Positions 9,860 through 17,878 of a stretch of 64,000 nucleotides of DNA are shown here, in pieces; within the stretch, counting starts at the first letter, position 1, and each line of letters opens with the position of its first letter. The DNA is taken from positions 8,447 to 72,446 of the forward strand of contig JAQEWB010000013.1 in assembly GCA_027694045.1 (NCBI GenBank), read 5' to 3'. Under the pieces are notes generated by a model that was not told the origin of the DNA, ran no database searches, and saw only the letters and a list, made by a program, of their open reading frames with translations. The position numbers and the translations under genes were made by a program. This DNA is from Bacillaceae bacterium OF18-1A. Lineage in GTDB: Bacteria; Bacillota; Bacilli; Bacillales; Bacillaceae_G.

Positions 9860-10120
9860 ACTGTATATTTTCTATATTATCTCTATAAATCTTCAACGCC
9901 CGCTCAACTTTATTCTTCATAAGAATCCCTACTACTTCTGTAAAAGTATGTGAACCAATTCCTATTTTTTCTCCATCCATGCGTTAATCAAATTAGCTAC
10001 TTTTTCAGAACGAGGATCATCTTCATCTAAAAACGCCAAAATAAAACAAGCATCTACAAAAATCGATGCTTGTTGAACACTTAAAACAGCACCCTCATCT
10101 TGAACGAAATTAGTTACCAT
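9860..10120 (-). pseudogene. PIN-domain toxin, frameshifted and truncated
   Basis: The frame starting at 10120 (GGGAG upstream) reads MVTNFVQDEGAVLSVQQASI, then FVDACFILAFLDEDDPRSEK and on to NAWMEKK, where it stops at TAG. The homology continues one frame over as IGIGSHTFTEVVGILMKNK. One extra A in the six-A run at 9965-9970 would join the two. FVDACFILAFLDEDD (first acidic residue) and SHTFTEVVG (second acidic residue) are typical of PIN ribonucleases. Only about 90 of the usual 130 or so residues remain, because the 3' end runs into the DUF2639 terminator. The antitoxin-like gene lies just upstream. It is inferred to be a dead type II toxin. Confidence 0.65.
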
Positions 10121-10133
10121 TTATATATCTCCC

Positions 10134-10292
10134 TTATTTTTCTTCTTTATAAATATCTACTAGATTTTTACCACCAGCCGTGCGGGTTCCAATCATTCCC
10201 CTTAAATCTTGGGCATCTTTCGGACGACGAGTTACTAACTTCTCTACTTCTTTTACTTCTAACGATTGAAAGTCCGTAACTACTTGATTCAT
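10134..10292 (-). CDS. antitoxin-like protein of the broken PIN pair
   Basis: This 52-residue protein starts MNQVVTDFQSLEVKEVEKLV and ends GGKNLVDIYKEEK. The ATG at 10292 has GGGGG 8 bases upstream; a longer in-frame start at 10322 is less well placed. It is short and highly charged and sits 13 bases before the PIN gene, which is the usual layout of a type II antitoxin. No DNA-binding fold is obvious by eye. Its toxin partner is damaged, so this may be an orphan antitoxin. The family name is not certain. Confidence 0.55.
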   Translation of the reverse strand: MNQVVTDFQSLEVKEVEKLVTRRPKDAQDLRGMIGTRTAGGKNLVDIYKEEK

Positions 10293-10615
10293 ATCTATTA
10301 CCCCCAATTCACCTTTTTTCATTTAAAATTAAAGACTGCCTCAACTTCCGATTCCTATACATCTTTTTCCTCCTTGTCCAAATTAAAATTGTTACATACT
10401 GACAGAAAAAAGCTCTACTTAAACATATGATTTTTTTAGTTAAATCATGAATCTGGAACATAAATTTTGCTGTACAAAAAATCTCCTCAAAGTATAAACT
10501 TCAAGGAGATTTTCCATTCAATCACGTACATTACATTTGTTTATTTCTAGTAAACTAATCCCTCCAACCAAAAATGCTATAATAAACCCAATCAAACTAA
10601 GGGGGAACAACTATC
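10293..10615. other. intergenic region with one terminator
   Basis: No gene is seen. It holds a hairpin terminator (AAAATCTCCT at 10479-10488 with AGGAGATTTT at 10505-10514) and, near 10565-10605, the promoter region of the oxidoreductase, with a TATAAT-like hexamer (GCTATAAT) about 45 bases before the start. Confidence 0.5.
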
Positions 10616-11608
10616 TTGCGCGGAAAACACATTCAATTTCACAAGTTCGGCAATCCAAAAGACGTATTACAAGTGGAATATAAAAATATAGAACCGTTAA
10701 AAGAGAATGAAGTTCTCGTTCGTATGTTAGTTAGACCAATTAATCCATCTGACTTAATTCCCATCACTGGAGCGTATGCACATAGAATTTCGTTACCTAA
10801 CATACCTGGTTATGAAGGTGTTGGTATTGTTGAAGATGTAGGTGCAAGTGTTTCTAAAGAACTTATCGGTAAACGTGTGTTACCGTTACGCGGCGAAGGT
10901 ACTTGGCAAGAATATGTAAAAACATCGGCTGACTTTGTAGTCCCTATTCCTAATTCCATTGATGATTTTACAGCGGCTCAAATGTATATTAATCCCCTTA
11001 CAGCGTGGGTTACTTGTACGGAAACGCTAAACTTACAACGGGATAACGTTTTATTAGTGAACGCATGTGGATCCGCTATCGGTCGTCTTTTTGCACAGCT
11101 ATCACAAATTTTGAATTTCCGACTCATTGCAGTGACAAGAAATAGTAAACATACAGATGAATTACTTCAGCTTGGTGCCGATTATGTAATAGATACTTCC
11201 ACTACCCCGCTTCGCGAAACGGTTATGGAATTAACGAACGGGATAGGTGCAGATGCTGCGATTGATTCTATCGGTGGTTCAGATGGAGACGCATTAGCAT
11301 TTTGCGTACGTCCAAACGGGCACTTTTTAACGATCGGTCTTCTATCTGGCATACAAGTAAACTGGGCAGAGATTGTCACGAAAGCAAAAGTGCATGCTAA
11401 CATATTTCATTTACGACATTGGAATACGGACGTATCACCATATAAATGGCAAGAAACGTTTCGTCACTTAATTCGATTAGTAGAAAATAAGCAATTACGT
11501 TTTATGAAAGTCCATTCTACGTACGACTTAACAGATGTGAAATCGGCGGTTGATGTTGTGCAGTCTGCTGAGAAAACAAAAGGAAAAGTATTTTTGACTA
11601 GTTATTAA
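10616..11608 (+). CDS. zinc-type MDR oxidoreductase (quinone/enoyl reductase-like)
   Basis: This 330-residue medium-chain dehydrogenase/reductase has the N-terminal GroES-like half with RPINPSDLIPITGAY and PGYEGVGIVEDVG, and the Rossmann half with LLVNACGSAIGRLFAQLSQ (about residues 144-162). It lacks the zinc-binding Cys/His pattern of true alcohol dehydrogenases and resembles quinone oxidoreductase or MECR-type 2-enoyl thioester reductases. The substrate is not known. The start is a TTG with GGGGGAA upstream. It is a single-gene unit, with a downstream hydrophobic small gene about 120 bases away. Confidence 0.8.
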   Translation: MRGKHIQFHKFGNPKDVLQVEYKNIEPLKENEVLVRMLVRPINPSDLIPITGAYAHRISLPNIPGYEGVGIVEDVGASVSKELIGKRVLPLRGEGTWQEYVKTSADFVVPIPNSIDDFTAAQMYINPLTAWVTCTETLNLQRDNVLLVNACGSAIGRLFAQLSQILNFRLIAVTRNSKHTDELLQLGADYVIDTSTTPLRETVMELTNGIGADAAIDSIGGSDGDALAFCVRPNGHFLTIGLLSGIQVNWAEIVTKAKVHANIFHLRHWNTDVSPYKWQETFRHLIRLVENKQLRFMKVHSTYDLTDVKSAVDVVQSAEKTKGKVFLTSY

Positions 11609-11725
11609 ATACAATTGAAGAAGTCTTTTTGATTGGCCTTTTAACTAGACTAGATAGTACGTTCAGGAATACCGAATTGTAAGTATCTGGTATAATTCTA
11701 TGAAAAGGTGAAAGGAGAATCTACT

Positions 11726-12031
11726 ATGTGGTTACTTACAGCAATTGCGCCTGTTGTAATAGTCGGAGGAATTGTAGTATTTGTAATTGAAAGGCTTAAA
11801 TATAAATATAACGAAGGTAAATTAGGTAAGAAAAAATCAAAAAGCGCTCAAATTTTATTAGATAGTTTCATACCAATAGGAACGCTTTTAGGGTGTTTAA
11901 TCGGTATAATTGTCGACATATTTTCCCCGAATTATTCACTGTTTACAATTGGTTTAGGAGCTGGAATAGGCTATTTATTAGGATTTTTCGCTTACGAAAT
12001 TTATAGTAAGACCGGAAACAATTATTCATAA
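11726..12031 (+). CDS. small membrane protein, unknown function
   Basis: This 101-residue protein starts at the ATG with AAAGGAG upstream. It has a membrane segment at about residues 4-23, a basic linker (RLKYKYNEGKLGKKKSKSAQ) and two further hydrophobic helices (about residues 45-66 and 70-92). The segment SLFTIGLGAGIGYLLGFFAYE is glycine-rich. I do not recognise the family. Confidence 0.6.
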   Translation: MWLLTAIAPVVIVGGIVVFVIERLKYKYNEGKLGKKKSKSAQILLDSFIPIGTLLGCLIGIIVDIFSPNYSLFTIGLGAGIGYLLGFFAYEIYSKTGNNYS

Positions 12032-12320
12032 ATAAGTACCTTCCAGCAATAGAAGCAGTTGTAGAACAAGCGAGGACATTACATATTTGTCATAAACAAA
12101 AGAAGAATAGCAGTAAGCTTAAATGAAAAGAATAGGCTTTCTCCTAAAGAATACAGCCTATCCTTTTCACTTCTATTCATCACTATCTACTTCATTAAGG
12201 ATAAACGTCTAACAAAAATTCTTACTACATCATACTTGTCGTTATTACAAAGGAATCTCACTTAGTCGCTTCGACAACGAATCCATCTTTTTTATAATTT
12301 CTAAATGGAAAATTTGAATA
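12032..12320. other. intergenic region with gene fragments and a terminator
   Basis: On the plus strand 12033-12124 can be read as KYLPAIEAVVEQARTLHI and on to KLK-stop, which looks like a C-terminal gene scrap. On the minus strand 12261-12309 reads FRNYKKDGFVVEATK-stop, like the last strand of a GNAT acetyltransferase. Between them is an imperfect hairpin terminator (GAAAAGAATAGGCT at 12125-12138 with AGCCTATCCTTTTC at 12155-12168). Confidence 0.35.
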
Positions 12321-13706
12321 TTATTTTAAAAACTTTCGAATCAAGTTCATCTTCTTATCACTGTAAGGAGGGAATACAAAGCTTACGTCTAGTTTTGTAC
12401 TTTTTTTCACAATGCTTTTATGATGTGAAAAAAGATCAAAACTATATTTCCCATGATACGCACCGATTCCTGCATTACCGACTCCACCGAACGGTAAATG
12501 AGCATTAGCTGCATGGAAAATCGTATCATTTATACAACCTCCACCAAAGGAAACTCTACTTAATACCTCTTCTTCACATTGCTTATCTTCTGTAAATAAA
12601 TATAAAGCTAATGGTTTTGGACGTTTATTAATTAGCTGAATAGCCATATCTAGCTGATCATATTCTAGAATTGGTAAAATCGGTCCAAAAATTTCATCTT
12701 GCATAGCCGCATCTGTCCAAGATTTAGCTTCTAATAATGTTGGTTCTATATATAAATTTTCTTTTACAGATGCCCCACCAAATATTATATTTTCTTTATC
12801 CTGTTCAATAATAGAAGCCAGTCTATCAAATTGACGCTCATTTACGATGCGCCCGTAATCTTTACTTTGCATCGGATTTTCTCCATAATAATTCACAATC
12901 GTTTCTTGCATTTTAGAAATTAACTCTTCTTTCACGTCCGAATGTACCATAATATAATCTGGGGCAATACATGTTTGACCTGTATTTAAAAACTTACCCC
13001 AAACAATTCTCTTCGCTGCTAAATCTATGTTTGCTGTCTTATCAACAATTACAGGGCTCTTTCCTCCTAGTTCTAATGTTACTGGAACTAAATTTTTAGC
13101 TGCCGCCTCCATAACAATCTTTCCAACTTGTACGCTTCCCGTAAAGAAAATATAATCAAACGGGGCATGAATAAGACTAGATGTTATTTCTTTCTCACCT
13201 TCAATTACTCGGATATAATTTTTATCAAATAGTTCATTAATTAGCTCGTTCACTACACCCGTTATATGAGGTGTATTTTCAGACGGTTTCAGTACTGCGC
13301 AATTTCCAGTAGCAATTACACCAATAAGAGGTTCAATCAGTAGCTGGAAAGGATAGTTATACGGTCCGATAATTAATACTGTTCCATAAGGCTCTTTCAT
13401 AATAAAACTTTTAGCTGGCCATAAGGTGAAAGGTGTTTTCACCTTCTCTGGCTTCATCCATTTCTTCAAATTTTTCATTGTGCTATTGATACTATCTAAT
13501 ACAATTCCAACTTCTGTTAAATAAGCTTCAAACTCACTTTTTCCTAAGTCTTGATGTAATGCTCTTATTATCCTCTTTTCATAGCGCTGAATACCATCTT
13601 TTAATTTTCGTAACTGTTCTAAACGAAATTGTAAAGTTTTCGTCGCACCTTTATGAAAAAACTCTTTATGTTCTTCAAGAATATTATTTATGTTTATTTG
13701 ATTCAT
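12321..13706 (-). CDS. aldehyde dehydrogenase (class 3 type)
   Basis: This 461-residue NAD(P)-dependent aldehyde dehydrogenase has the catalytic Cys246 in NTGQTCIAPDY and the general base Glu212 in VTLELGGKSP. It also shows the FTGSVQVGK loop and PYNYPFQL, which are typical of the short ALDH3/YwdH-like group. The hydrophobic C-terminal FVFPPYSDKKMNLIRKFLK may hold it to the membrane, as in some ALDH3 enzymes. An ArsR-family gene lies 92 bases upstream on the same strand, and a perfect palindrome sits between them, so repression by that regulator is likely. The aldehyde it oxidises is unknown. Confidence 0.9.
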   Translation of the reverse strand: MNQININNILEEHKEFFHKGATKTLQFRLEQLRKLKDGIQRYEKRIIRALHQDLGKSEFEAYLTEVGIVLDSINSTMKNLKKWMKPEKVKTPFTLWPAKSFIMKEPYGTVLIIGPYNYPFQLLIEPLIGVIATGNCAVLKPSENTPHITGVVNELINELFDKNYIRVIEGEKEITSSLIHAPFDYIFFTGSVQVGKIVMEAAAKNLVPVTLELGGKSPVIVDKTANIDLAAKRIVWGKFLNTGQTCIAPDYIMVHSDVKEELISKMQETIVNYYGENPMQSKDYGRIVNERQFDRLASIIEQDKENIIFGGASVKENLYIEPTLLEAKSWTDAAMQDEIFGPILPILEYDQLDMAIQLINKRPKPLALYLFTEDKQCEEEVLSRVSFGGGCINDTIFHAANAHLPFGGVGNAGIGAYHGKYSFDLFSHHKSIVKKSTKLDVSFVFPPYSDKKMNLIRKFLK

Positions 13707-13745
13707 GGGTATACACTCCTTATTTATAAATAATCTTTAAACTTT

Positions 13746-13771
13746 CAAACGTTTAATCTTTTAAACGTTTG
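13746..13771. promoter_or_regulatory. palindromic operator upstream of the aldehyde dehydrogenase
   Basis: CAAACGTTTA and its exact complement TAAACGTTTG are separated by 6 bases. A diverged version (CAAATGTTTA and TTTAAAC) lies at 14131-14151, upstream of the arsR gene. The pair suggests the ArsR-type protein binds both its own promoter and that of the dehydrogenase. Confidence 0.6.
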
Positions 13772-13798
13772 AACGAATATAAAACCTTTAGATACATT

Positions 13799-14101
13799 CT
13801 AAAGGCACTCATTTTCAATTAAAGATAGTAATTTTTTTAACGAATCAACAGCAACATCTAAAGTGACTGAATAATAACGCTCCGTGGCACGCTTTTCAGC
13901 TTCCACTAACCCTTGTTCCCTTAACAACTTTAAATGATGTGAAATTGCTGGCCTAGATAATGTTGATTGCGCTGTTATTTCACTAACTGTTAAAGGCCCA
14001 CTTTCACTCAGTAAAAGAATGATATCTTGACGATGTGGATCACATAACAATTGAAAAAACGGAATACATGTACGAAACTGATTTAAAGCTTGTTTTCCCA
14101 T
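13799..14101 (-). CDS. ArsR-family transcriptional regulator
   Basis: This 100-residue winged-helix protein starts at MGKQALNQF with AAAGGA 8 bases before the ATG; a GTG seven codons upstream is worse placed. The helix-turn-helix is ITAQSTLSRPAISHHLKLLREQGLVEAEK, followed by the wing ERYYSVTLD, as in ArsR/SmtB repressors. There is no Cys-rich metal site, only a single Cys in LLCDPHRQD and one near the end, so it may sense something other than a metal. It is probably autoregulated and controls the aldehyde dehydrogenase. Confidence 0.85.
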   Translation of the reverse strand: MGKQALNQFRTCIPFFQLLCDPHRQDIILLLSESGPLTVSEITAQSTLSRPAISHHLKLLREQGLVEAEKRATERYYSVTLDVAVDSLKKLLSLIENECL

Positions 14102-14206
14102 ATTATATCCTTTCTTGATCACATTACGACCAAATGTTTAAAAGTTTAAACCTTTCATTTCGGAATCATTATAGTATACTTCCCAGACTTTAGTCAAATA
14201 CATATT

Positions 14207-14247
14207 AAAAAATCCCCTCAAAGCATAAGCTTCGAGGGGATTTTTTT
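14207..14247. terminator. bidirectional terminator
   Basis: AAAAAATCCCCTC pairs with GAGGGGATTTTTTT around a 14-base loop. It is well placed to end the UPF0145 gene on the minus strand. Confidence 0.8.
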
Positions 14248-14250
14248 AAA

Positions 14251-14562
14251 CTATACGCGTACAGCTGTACCACTTACAGCAACCATTAACATTCCATCAC
14301 GAACAACTTCATAATCTACGTCGATACCAACGATAGCGTTCGCACCTTTTTGTTTTGCAAGTTCTTTCATTTCGTCCATTGCGATATCACGAGCTTCTTT
14401 TAACTTACTTTCATAAGAACCAGCACGACCACCGACAACATCACGAACTGAAGCGAATAAGTCGCGGACAATGTTTGCACCCATAATAGCTTCACCATTT
14501 ACAATATCGATATACTCAATAATTTCTTTACCTTGAATTCCAGACGTTGTTGTTACAATCAT
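14251..14562 (-). CDS. UPF0145 / YbjQ-family protein
   Basis: This 103-residue protein is read from [20 protein letters not shown]; the upstream GTG overlaps the ribosome site AGGAGAG and was not used. [32 protein letters not shown] and the repeated beta-strand pattern [14 protein letters not shown] are characteristic of the YbjQ family, which forms pentamers and was once called a heavy-metal-binding domain. The cellular role is unknown. It is monocistronic. Confidence 0.88.
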   Translation of the reverse strand: MIVTTTSGIQGKEIIEYIDIVNGEAIMGANIVRDLFASVRDVVGGRAGSYESKLKEARDIAMDEMKELAKQKGANAIVGIDVDYEVVRDGMLMVAVSGTAVRV

Positions 14563-14757
14563 GACTGACACTCTCCTAATAAGTTGTAGTTTTTTAATAA
14601 CGCTTTCTTATGTCTTTATTATGCCATGAAAAAAGCGTCTAATCTATTGAATTTCCTTACAGGAGTATGACAATTTTGTAAGAATAATATATTATTTTTT
14701 ACAATAATCACCTTAATTAACAGAAAATTGTTATAATTAGTTTTAAGGAGGGATATT

Positions 14758-15213
14758 ATGAAGAAAATCACTTACGTATGCGCTCTAACCGTTCTATCTT
14801 TCACCTTAATTGGTTGTACAAGCACCTCGGCTACAAATAATAAAGCTTCACAAACGAAACAAGAACATACTTTTCAATTAAACTCCGCAAATATTACAGA
14901 CATTGAAATACTGAGAACAACAAACAACAGCACTTCAAAATCTCAAACAGATAACGAAGAAATGATTAAATCCACCGTTTCAGCAGTTCAAAATGGTACT
15001 CCTAAAACAATCACATTAGATCAAAAAAAGAGAGCATCTGCTCATTCTACTATAACTGTTACATATAAGGATGACTCAAAAGAAGAATTCCTTGTGTGGG
15101 TTGATAATAAGGAGCAAATTACGATTGCTAAAGATGAGAAGAAAGACAAAGTAGAAGGCATGACGGTAAATGTTGAAGGCGTTAAAATGATGAAGGATTT
15201 TTTTAAAACGTAA
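14758..15213 (+). CDS. secreted lipoprotein, unknown function
   Basis: This 151-residue protein has a type II signal peptide, MKKITYVCALTVLSFTLIGC, with lipobox LIGC and Cys20 as the lipid site. The mature part is polar with a Thr/Asn/Lys-rich start, then a compact domain (TITVTYKDDSKEEFLVWVDNKEQITIAKDEK) that looks like a beta-sandwich. GGAGGG precedes the ATG. The family is not recognised. Confidence 0.7.
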   Translation: MKKITYVCALTVLSFTLIGCTSTSATNNKASQTKQEHTFQLNSANITDIEILRTTNNSTSKSQTDNEEMIKSTVSAVQNGTPKTITLDQKKRASAHSTITVTYKDDSKEEFLVWVDNKEQITIAKDEKKDKVEGMTVNVEGVKMMKDFFKT

Positions 15214-15215
15214 AG

Positions 15216-15242
15216 AGATCCCCTTTAGCTTTGAGGGGATCT
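15216..15242. terminator. bidirectional terminator
   Basis: AGATCCCC pairs with GGGGATCT between the convergent lipoprotein and SLH-protein genes. Confidence 0.6.
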
Positions 15243-15251
15243 AGGTTAATT

Positions 15252-16985
15252 TCAATACATAAACGTAATCGTCACCAAAGAATATCCTTCTTTTGCATTA
15301 TACGGCTCTGCTTTATAAGAAACGCGGTTCGCTCCTTGCGGGAAGCCGATTTCTCCAATTGCTTTTTTCACATCTTGCAAGGCGCCGTTCATGGATTGTT
15401 TATATAGAATTTCAATATTTTTTGGCTTTGTACTATAGCGTTGCTGCATTTTGTTTTTTAATTCGTTATAGTTATTTGCGATGTATTCATTTCCTAAATA
15501 GTTTAGCTTTGTATCTTTTAATATTTGCTCGTATGCAGGAGCTTTCGTACTACCTGCCGTAATTTTATTCGTCAATGTATCATAATAATTTGTTGTAGCC
15601 TGCGGATAATCACTTCTGTTCCACACGTGATTTCTCGCCATTTGTTCATCTGATAAATTGAAATATGAGTATGTTACGCGGCCTTGTTCGTCTGGTACTG
15701 GATCATCGAATGTTGTATCAAGGTGATACCATTTGTTTTCGATTTTTACTATATTCCAAGCATGAGCTTGTCCGTCCCCAGTTCCTGTTACGAAATGATT
15801 TTCAATTCCCGCTTCTTTTAATAATTGATAAGTTAATAGTGCATAACCTTGGCACACCGCTGAACGATTCGCTAACGCTTCATATGCTGTGTAAGCTTTA
15901 TATGAAGTATCATAAGAAACATGTTTTACGACATAATCGTGAATCGCCTTCACTTTTTCATGATCATCCATTCCTGGCCTGATAATAGAAGAAACGATTG
16001 CCTTTACTTGTTTCATTACATATTCTGTTTGTTCTTTCGTTTCGCGATATGTAATTTGCAGCGTAAACGTATAATTCCCAGGTGATCCAGAAAGTGAATA
16101 GGAAACATTCGATCTATTATAATTTGTATACTCATTTTTACTTGCGACTTCTTTATATGCATGAAAAAGTGTATTCATCACTTCTTCTTTATTACCATTT
16201 TTCGTTTTGTATGGAAGTGTAATATTTGTTTCATACGTATCCATACGCTTTTGTATTTCATTTTTAAAGGCTGATAATAAGGCTGCATCGCCCGTATTTC
16301 CTACGACAGGCTTTTTATATTGCAAAGCATTGTATAAAAACTGTGCATACTGTTCACGCGTTACTGTTTTAGCTGGTTCAAATTTCCCGTCGCCTGTACC
16401 AGATGCAATTCCATTTGACTGTACCGCGCTAATCGCATCTTCTGCCCAGAAACCATTTGGAACGTCATGAAATGTATGCTTTTGCTTCGTTGAAACTTGA
16501 AAAGCATTTTTAATAATTTGCGCCATTTCCGCACGACTAACAGAATCTTTCGGTCTAAACCCGCCGTTTCCATCCCCGTTAAAAACACCTAATTTCGTTA
16601 ACGTTAACACCTCTTCCGGAAACATTGTAGAACCGGAGCGAATGTCACGATATGGATTATTTAAAGTAGATCCGTCTTTCAATACGTAACGAGCTCCGTC
16701 ATTACTGAACGTACCACCTTGCTTACTAGGTACTAATACACGATAAATTAAAGCTGCAACTTGCTCCCTCGTCGCAACATCCCCAAAACCAAACATCCCA
16801 TTTCCATAACCGGAAATAATATTTTTACCCGCTAAATCTTTAATCGCCGTATACGACCAATGCGACGTCGGCACATCAGAAAAGACGCTCGCTTCAGCAG
16901 CTTTCATATCACTGCCATTCATATATAATAACGCTCCACTTATTAGTGATAACGATGTGATTGATTTTAATAGTTTTGTATACAT
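15252..16985 (-). CDS. SLH-domain surface protein with transglutaminase-like domain
   Basis: This 577-residue exported protein (signal peptide about 1-30) has three SLH repeats: VFSDVPTSHWSYTAIKDLA, then EVLTLTKLGVFNGDGNGGF, then FHDVPNGFWAEDAISAVQS. They would anchor it to pyruvylated secondary cell-wall polymer. The C-terminal half is a transglutaminase-like cysteine protease fold with the Cys in RSAVCQGYA, the His in GQAHAWNIV and the Asp in WYHLDTTFDD, so the catalytic triad looks intact. The start at 16985 is preferred because GGGGGC precedes it. It may cross-link or cleave peptides in the wall. No operon partner is seen. Confidence 0.87.
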   Translation of the reverse strand: MYTKLLKSITSLSLISGALLYMNGSDMKAAEASVFSDVPTSHWSYTAIKDLAGKNIISGYGNGMFGFGDVATREQVAALIYRVLVPSKQGGTFSNDGARYVLKDGSTLNNPYRDIRSGSTMFPEEVLTLTKLGVFNGDGNGGFRPKDSVSRAEMAQIIKNAFQVSTKQKHTFHDVPNGFWAEDAISAVQSNGIASGTGDGKFEPAKTVTREQYAQFLYNALQYKKPVVGNTGDAALLSAFKNEIQKRMDTYETNITLPYKTKNGNKEEVMNTLFHAYKEVASKNEYTNYNRSNVSYSLSGSPGNYTFTLQITYRETKEQTEYVMKQVKAIVSSIIRPGMDDHEKVKAIHDYVVKHVSYDTSYKAYTAYEALANRSAVCQGYALLTYQLLKEAGIENHFVTGTGDGQAHAWNIVKIENKWYHLDTTFDDPVPDEQGRVTYSYFNLSDEQMARNHVWNRSDYPQATTNYYDTLTNKITAGSTKAPAYEQILKDTKLNYLGNEYIANNYNELKNKMQQRYSTKPKNIEILYKQSMNGALQDVKKAIGEIGFPQGANRVSYKAEPYNAKEGYSLVTITFMY

Positions 16986-17468
16986 AATATCTGCCCCCAA
17001 TACACCTTCTTGTTAGTTTTTGTCGAAAAATCTATAAAACTATAACAAGACACATTATACAATTGAAAGTTTTCGGAGGGTACATTTAATTTGAAAATAT
17101 GCAAAAATTCATATTGTTATAGGCACTCATATTGATATTATGCTGTTTTATTTGTAACTATACAAAAAGGTATCGTGTAGTATGTCGAAAATACCGTTTA
17201 TAACCCGGTAGGTTCTTTTAAGGAGAGAAGCGTTCCAAACTATTAATCACATTTTGTTTAGAGTGCGTGAGGTAAAATTATTTAGAGTGGAAAAAATAGG
17301 GGAATTCAAAGAATAAAATACATTCAAGGTCCTTAAATTCCGCTGTAAAAGGCCTTCGTTCTAGTTTCGTGTAGCTTACCCAATTTCCAACCTTTTTTAA
17401 AACACTACACAATCAAAACCACCTTTTGAATGACCTCCATTGATTAAATTCTTTCCAAACATACAATT

Positions 17469-17510
17469 AAACAACATGAATTCCATATTTATTAGGAATT
17501 CACGTTGTTT
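17469..17510. terminator. strong hairpin terminator
   Basis: AAACAACATGAATTCC pairs with GGAATTCACGTTGTTT (one mismatch) around a 10-base loop. It is well placed to end the minus-strand frameshifted gene. Confidence 0.7.
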
Positions 17511-17531
17511 TAGTTTCTTTCATATCGTAAT

Positions 17532-17703
17532 TTAACTCTTATACTTATTAATACGTTTTTCTAGTAATCTAAGTATAACTATCATTAATATTAAACCTAA
17601 CACTAGAGTAATTCCTTTAATAACAGGGCCTTGAATGACGTATATAAGAACAAAAAGTAAGATAGCATAAATGATAAAGCTAACTATTTTTTAAGACATC
17701 CAC
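17532..17703 (-). pseudogene. small membrane protein gene with one-base frameshift
   Basis: AAAGGAGGG precedes a GTG at 17703 that opens V-D-V-L-K-N-S-stop. One base over, the frame continues as IVSFIIYAILLFVLIYVIQG and ends KRINKYKS-stop at 17532, a two-helix membrane protein of about 56 residues. Removing one A from the six-A run near 17690 would restore a single frame. It could be a sequencing error, a true pseudogene or a slippage site. Confidence 0.5.
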
Positions 17704-17786
17704 TAAAGAGCCCTCCTTTTAAATTATTAACGCTTTTTAACCGCATAGTCTCCACAATATTTAGTGTCTGACCAGTACTCTGCTTT

Positions 17787-17860
17787 ATCCCCTCCACCGT
17801 AAGGCAGAAGGGATCTTCTATCACTATTTCAAACTACTAAAAATCTCCGTAAAGATAACC
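17787..17860 (-). pseudogene. decayed copy of the dihydroxyacetone kinase 3' end (left)
   Basis: This segment matches the last codons and terminator of the intact kinase gene at about 34122-34200. The shared order is a hairpin with a GTAAGGCAGA-type loop, then CACTATTTCAAACTAC, then AATCTCCGTAAAGATAAC. The copy is diverged and ends 20 bases before the lyase gene. A second decayed copy lies at 31141-31250, so the uronate island is bracketed by these fragments in the same orientation. Confidence 0.65.
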
Positions 17861-17878
17861 CACGCCTAATCCACTCAC

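Larger units (their letters stand above)
16986..17878. other. long intergenic region with remnants
   Basis: There is no intact gene. It holds the upstream region of the SLH gene, a strong terminator at 17469-17510, a frameshifted small membrane gene at 17532-17703, and a decayed copy of the dihydroxyacetone kinase 3' end at 17787-17860. The stretch 17020-17460 has short hairpins (for example GGTAT/ATACC near 17171) but nothing I can name. Confidence 0.5.

Noticed and set aside
17280-17420. Minus-strand peptide LERRPFTAEFKD, resembling the start of an IS3-type orfA
   Set aside because: Only about ten residues resemble the family and the rest diverges; no terminal repeats were found.
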